Origin: a bacterium
GTDB taxonomy: Bacteria; Patescibacteriota; Minisyncoccia; Sungbacterales; GWA2-42-14
NCBI GenBank assembly: GCA_030649305.1
Contig: JAUSFV010000028.1
Span: forward strand, 1-38,539
Direction of reading: 5' to 3'
Length of the DNA: 38,539 nucleotides
Both the position numbers and the translations under genes were made by a program. The notes beneath the pieces were generated by a model. It was not told the DNA's origin. It saw nothing but the letters and a program-made list of their open reading frames with translations, and made no database searches. Positions 34,763 to 38,539 of this stretch are shown here, in pieces; the first letter of the stretch is position 1; each line of letters starts with the position of its first letter.

Positions 34763-34905
34763 AATTTTAAAAGAAGGGTTGTCAAAATTGAAAGAACGTG
34801 TTAATTTTATTTGGTTATTAGCAGAAGTAACAGGATAGTTTTGGGGGGTGTCTTTTTGTATAGAAGCACTAAAAAACCGGCATCTGTTACCTAAATACCT
34901 AGTTC

Positions 34906-35514
34906 ATGGCTTATTTAGACGAACAACTTGATATGAAGGAGGGCTCGGAGGATACTGCTCCGGGACATATTGACGGAAGAACGGACGAGGAGCTGCTTAA
35001 AGCATCCATTGATGATCCGTCGCTCTTTGGTCTTTTGATTGATCGCTACCAGCACACCTTTTTTCGGGTTGCCTATCGCGTTGTCCGGCAGAAACAGGAG
35101 GCGGAAGACGTAGCGCAGGAAGCATTTACGAAGATGTATTTGTACGCGAACCGTTTCTTTCTTCGGCCTGATGGAGTTTTCAAGGCGTGGGGATATACCA
35201 TTGTGACGCGAACAGCCCTGAACCATCTTCGTAGTCGCGCACGGCATAATAATCTTGAGTATCTGGATGACGTACAGCATGAGGCGATTCCCGCGTTTGA
35301 CTCGGCAATCAATAATTTCGGCACGCGCACGATTGTAACGGCAGCTCTCAAGGAAATCCCCGACCAGTTTCGCGAAGTTATTGAAAAATATTATTTGGAA
35401 GATAAGTCATATAAGATGATTTCTGCGGAGATGAAAATTTCTGAGCCGACGCTGAAAATCAGATTGTATCGCGCGCGGAAGGCGCTCAAAGATGTAATAG
35501 GAAAATATCTTTAG
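34906..35514 (+). CDS. ECF-type RNA polymerase sigma factor
   Basis: Region 2 LIDRYQHTFFRVAYRVVRQKQEAEDVAQEAFTKMY; region 4 KEIPDQFREVIEKYYLEDKSYKMISAEMKISEPTLKIRLYRARKALK. Confidence 0.9.
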   Translation: MAYLDEQLDMKEGSEDTAPGHIDGRTDEELLKASIDDPSLFGLLIDRYQHTFFRVAYRVVRQKQEAEDVAQEAFTKMYLYANRFFLRPDGVFKAWGYTIVTRTALNHLRSRARHNNLEYLDDVQHEAIPAFDSAINNFGTRTIVTAALKEIPDQFREVIEKYYLEDKSYKMISAEMKISEPTLKIRLYRARKALKDVIGKYL

Positions 35515-35540
35515 CAGCTAACAACCAATAACTAATCACT

Positions 35541-35909
35541 ATGGAAACACAAAACGAACAATTAAATATTAAAAGTCGCGTGATGAAGAATGTGTACACG
35601 ATCTGGTTTGTGCGCAAAATCGCGCCCATACTCATTCTTGAAGTTTTGCTTTTTGGGATGTTGGCACTTGGCATTGCAAGCGCGGTTTCGGTGAGTAAGA
35701 TTGCATCCAACGCGTTTTACGGCATTGGAGATATGAAATCGCTTGTCGGATTTTTCTCATCCGCATTTACGAATACGACGCTTATGGTGCAGGTGCTTGC
35801 GTTCTCCATTCTTGCGGCATCATTCTTACTTCTGCGCGATATGATCCGTACGTCGTTCTATTTTATCGGCCGTCGCAAAGACGCTGTTCGAGCGTCACAT
35901 CTTTCATGA
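35541..35909 (+). CDS. Two-TM membrane protein next to the sigma factor
   Basis: 122 aa; IAPILILEVLLFGMLALGIASAV and LMVQVLAFSILAASFLLL. Confidence 0.65.
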   Translation: METQNEQLNIKSRVMKNVYTIWFVRKIAPILILEVLLFGMLALGIASAVSVSKIASNAFYGIGDMKSLVGFFSSAFTNTTLMVQVLAFSILAASFLLLRDMIRTSFYFIGRRKDAVRASHLS

Positions 35910-35959
35910 GCCACTAATCTAATAGTGGGAGAGAGGTTTTATAAAAATTATTTTGTCGC

Positions 35960-35985
35960 AAAAAGCGCTTCTCGAGGCGCTTTTT
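35960..35985 (+). terminator. Rho-independent terminator (bidirectional)
   Basis: aaaaagcgcttctcgaggcgcttttt. Confidence 0.8.
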
Positions 35986-36004
35986 GTGTATAAAAAAACC
36001 ACCC

Positions 36005-36697
36005 TCATGGGGTGGCTGGGAACGGATAGGGCTGGTCAAATGAACAGGGTTTTGGATTCTTGCATTTGAAGCGCTTCGTGTCTTTACCGACGCGCTTTTT
36101 AAATCCGCATTCGGGGCACGGAACGAGTTTTGTGTCAGTTCCTGTGTGGAGTTGTTGCGGAGCGGCAAAGGGGGCGCGATTCGCCTTGCGTTCAATGTTG
36201 AGTATTTGTTTGCGCCATGCGCGATACTCACTGAGCGCTTCTTGTGTAAACATCGCTTTTTCTTTTCCGCCGAGGCGGAGATCATTATCCAGGTGTTCCA
36301 AGGCAATTGTACAAATCTTCTCAGCATCCGGTCTGGGGAAGATTTCGTAAAGGCGCGTAAGAAAGAGCGCCTGCCATTTTTTGGCGTCTTCCGTTATGCG
36401 GCGGAACATTGTGAGCCGGAGCGCTGTTGCGATTCTTTTTTCACGCGCGATCGTCTCAGGATCTTGTTGTGGCAGACTGCGGAGGATTTTTGCGATTTCA
36501 TCGTGCAGGAGTTTTTCGGGTGCGGGATGATATTGCTCCGTCGCCATTTTCTTAAAGATATCCGTTCCGTACTCAAGGAAAAGAGATAAATAACAAATCG
36601 CTTCTTCGGCTTCGTAGTTCCTGGTTTGGAAAAGATCTTTGAGCCCCCAAAATATTCCGGCATCTATGGCGTTTTGCGGACCGTCTTTTGAGAACAT
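36005..36697 (-). CDS. Orphan protein with C-terminal zinc-ribbon-like motif
   Basis: Start MFSKDGPQNAIDAG at 36697 with SD aaaggagg; CPECGFKKRVGKDTKRFKCKNPKPC. Confidence 0.7.
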   Translation of the reverse strand: MFSKDGPQNAIDAGIFWGLKDLFQTRNYEAEEAICYLSLFLEYGTDIFKKMATEQYHPAPEKLLHDEIAKILRSLPQQDPETIAREKRIATALRLTMFRRITEDAKKWQALFLTRLYEIFPRPDAEKICTIALEHLDNDLRLGGKEKAMFTQEALSEYRAWRKQILNIERKANRAPFAAPQQLHTGTDTKLVPCPECGFKKRVGKDTKRFKCKNPKPCSFDQPYPFPATP

Positions 36698-36730
36698 TGG
36701 CGTATCCTCCTTTGTAAATTCGTTTATTTT

Positions 36731-36759
36731 ATTATACTCTATAAATAACATTATGTCAA
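36731..36759 (-). promoter_or_regulatory. Sigma-70 promoter of the 36005-36697 gene
   Basis: Minus strand TTGACA-N17-TATAAT; shares tatgtcaatagttgg with the promoter at 14971-15000. Confidence 0.8.
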
Positions 36760-36820
36760 TAGTTGGAGGCCGATTACTTGAAAAAAACAAGCGAATACGG
36801 TAGAGTTAAAAAATCGGTTT

Positions 36821-36907
36821 GGAGGCGTGGCTGAGTGGTTTAAGGCGCCGGTCTCGAAAACCGGTTGGGGAGCAATCCCCTCAGAGGTTCGACTCCTCTC
36901 GCCTCCG
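36821..36907 (+). tRNA. tRNA-Ser (anticodon CGA)
   Basis: GGAGGCG...CCGGT-CTCGAAA-ACCGG, long variable arm ttggggagcaatcccctc, T-arm AGAGGTTCGACTCCTCT, CGCCTCC-G. Confidence 0.95.
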
Positions 36908-36910
36908 TTT

Positions 36911-37390
36911 ATGCAACAATTTTTTGCGATACAAATAAATCAACTTTGGGCCGCGGTGGCGGTTCTTGGTTTGTTGTGCGTGGTATTTGGTTTTTTTCTG
37001 TTTGATCTGCGCGCAAAATGGCAAAAACTTTTTGGTAGCGAGTCGAAAGACCAGGGGAAACTTTTGAAGGAAATACTTGAGCGCATCGTGCGGCTGGAAA
37101 CCGGGCACGAAACGCTTGAGCCGCGCGTGGGGATACTGGAAAAAATTTCGCAGATTTCCGTTCAAAAAACTGCGTTCCGGCGTTTTAATCCGTTTGGGAA
37201 TACGGGCGGCGACCAGAGCTTTACACTTGTTTTGCTTGACCGAGAAAATAACGGGGTTATCGTTTCCAGTTTATACACGCGTGAGGGTGTGCGGATGTAT
37301 GGGAAAGAAGTGGGCGGAGGAAAAGCGAAACAGCCGTTGTCGGAAGAGGAGAAAGAGGTACTTGAAGAAGCGCTTCATAAAAATTTCTAA
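36911..37390 (+). CDS. Single-TM hypothetical protein
   Basis: Start MQQFFAIQINQLWAAVAVLGLLCVVFGFFLF at 36911; the upstream part of the listed ORF overlaps tRNA-Ser. Confidence 0.75.
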   Translation: MQQFFAIQINQLWAAVAVLGLLCVVFGFFLFDLRAKWQKLFGSESKDQGKLLKEILERIVRLETGHETLEPRVGILEKISQISVQKTAFRRFNPFGNTGGDQSFTLVLLDRENNGVIVSSLYTREGVRMYGKEVGGGKAKQPLSEEEKEVLEEALHKNF

Positions 37391-37505
37391 TTATTCTAAT
37401 TTCTAATTGACCTAATGAAACCCCAAATTCCAAACGTCTGTTTTGGGCATTAGGCATTGGACATTGATTAGAAATTAGGTTAATTAGGAATTAGAAATTG
37501 TTTAA
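37385..37505 (+). repeat. AATTTCTAATT/CTAATTGACC palindromic repeat, copy d
   Basis: tttctaattgacctaatgaaaccccaaattcc...ttgggcattaggcattggacattgattagaaattaggttaattagg; ends 6 nt before the infB ATG. Confidence 0.88.
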
Positions 37506-37511
37506 AGTACT

Positions 37512-38539
37512 ATGGCAAAGCCAAAATCAAAAATAAAAGAACCAGAGAAAAATATAAGGCCTCCCATTGTCGTGGTTATGGGTCATGTTGATCATGGCAA
37601 AACAAAGATTCTTGATTATATCCGAAAAGCAAAAGTTGCCGAAGGCGAATCGGGCGGCATCACCCAGCACATTGGCGCGTATGAGGCAGCACACAAAGGT
37701 AGCCGTATTACGTTTATTGATACGCCGGGGCACGAAGCGTTTTCCGCCATGCGCTCGCGCGGAGCTCACATTGCCGATATTGCGATATTGGTAGTTGCGG
37801 CGGAAGAGGGTGTGAAGCCGCAAACTAAGGAGGCCATCAAAATTATTAAAGACGCAAAAATTCCGTATGTGGTAGCGCTCAATAAAATTGATAAAGAGGG
37901 GGCAAATCCCGATAAAGTAAAACAGGAGCTTGCCGAGAATGATTTGCAGGTTGAATCATGGGGAGGAAAAATTCCTTCAGTGAATGTGTCCGCGAAAACG
38001 GGCGATGGTATGGATGAATTGTTGGATACGATTTTGTTGCTCGCGGAGCTTGAGGGATTAGTATGGGATCCGTCTTCTTTGGCGACAGGCGTTGTTATTG
38101 AATCTCATCGCGATAATCAAGTGGGCAATACGGCAACGCTTTTGCTTCGCGACGGCACGCTTACAAAAAAACATTTTTTAGTTTTTAGCCGCGGGACAGA
38201 ACACATTAAAATGATGAAGGATTTTGCGGGGCGGCAAATTGATGAGGCGCGTGCTTCCATGCCGGTTGTGTTATCCGGTTTTCATGAGCTTCCCGCGGTT
38301 GGCGAGTCATTCCGCGCGTTTGAAACGGGTGATGCGGCAGAGCACTATCGCGCGGAAGAAATAGCAAAAAAAATAACCGCGGAAGAAGCAACTGTTTCCT
38401 CCGCCGAGGTGACAGAGGAGAAAAAAGATGCGGCGGAGGAAGGGGCCGCGAAGGAGACGAAACAGGCCATGTCGTTTTCCCTTATTTTGAAATCAGATGT
38501 AGCGGGTTCCAAAGAAGCGCTTGATGCGATGCTTGGCGC
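37512..38539 (+). CDS. infB: Translation initiation factor IF-2 (truncated by window edge)
   Basis: PPIVVVMGHVDHGKTKILDYIRKAKVAEGESGGITQHIGAYE...FIDTPGHEAFSAMRSRGAHIADIAILVVAAEEGVKPQT...ALNKID. Starts almost directly at the G domain. Confidence 0.96.
   Translation, partial: MAKPKSKIKEPEKNIRPPIVVVMGHVDHGKTKILDYIRKAKVAEGESGGITQHIGAYEAAHKGSRITFIDTPGHEAFSAMRSRGAHIADIAILVVAAEEGVKPQTKEAIKIIKDAKIPYVVALNKIDKEGANPDKVKQELAENDLQVESWGGKIPSVNVSAKTGDGMDELLDTILLLAELEGLVWDPSSLATGVVIESHRDNQVGNTATLLLRDGTLTKKHFLVFSRGTEHIKMMKDFAGRQIDEARASMPVVLSGFHELPAVGESFRAFETGDAAEHYRAEEIAKKITAEEATVSSAEVTEEKKDAAEEGAAKETKQAMSFSLILKSDVAGSKEALDAMLG

Noticed and set aside
36827-36910. Upstream extension of ORF 36827-37390
   Set aside because: Lies inside tRNA-Ser; the plausible start is ATG 36911 just after the tRNA.
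37512-38539. Truncated or defective IF-2 because the N-terminal domains are missing
   Set aside because: A short IF-2 starting near the G domain is plausible for reduced genomes; the G motifs are intact, and the 3' end is cut only by the window.

Overview
The window reads as core chromosome of a CPR/Patescibacteria-like (Parcubacteria-type) bacterium, inferred from gene content and style only, with no database search. Recognisable core genes: truncated UvrD/PcrA helicase, LysM+M23 peptidase, ComM/YifB ATPase, PNPase, NYN-domain protein, rpsO, Xer recombinase, S1-domain protein, MBL-fold hydrolase, gyrA, methyltransferase, solute-binding protein, a tandem array of T4SS-pilin-like two-TM proteins (the first fused to an M15-like peptidase domain), ftsH, CorA, ECF sigma factor and truncated infB. 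Between them are orphan genes with canonical TTGAC(A/T)-N17/18-TATAAT promoters and strong Shine-Dalgarno sites, several with hairpin terminators. tRNAs: Lys(CTT), Ala(GGC), Ser(CGA), and an unusual nested locus in which an intact tRNA with anticodon TAT lies inside the T-arm of a second TAT-anticodon tRNA, flanked by a perfect 14-bp inverted repeat. The other strong signals are families of palindromic intergenic repeats placed a few bases before start codons: a phased (R)AACAG mirror array and a ~110-bp CTAATTGACCTAAT palindrome. Some repeat sequence has also entered coding regions in frame.
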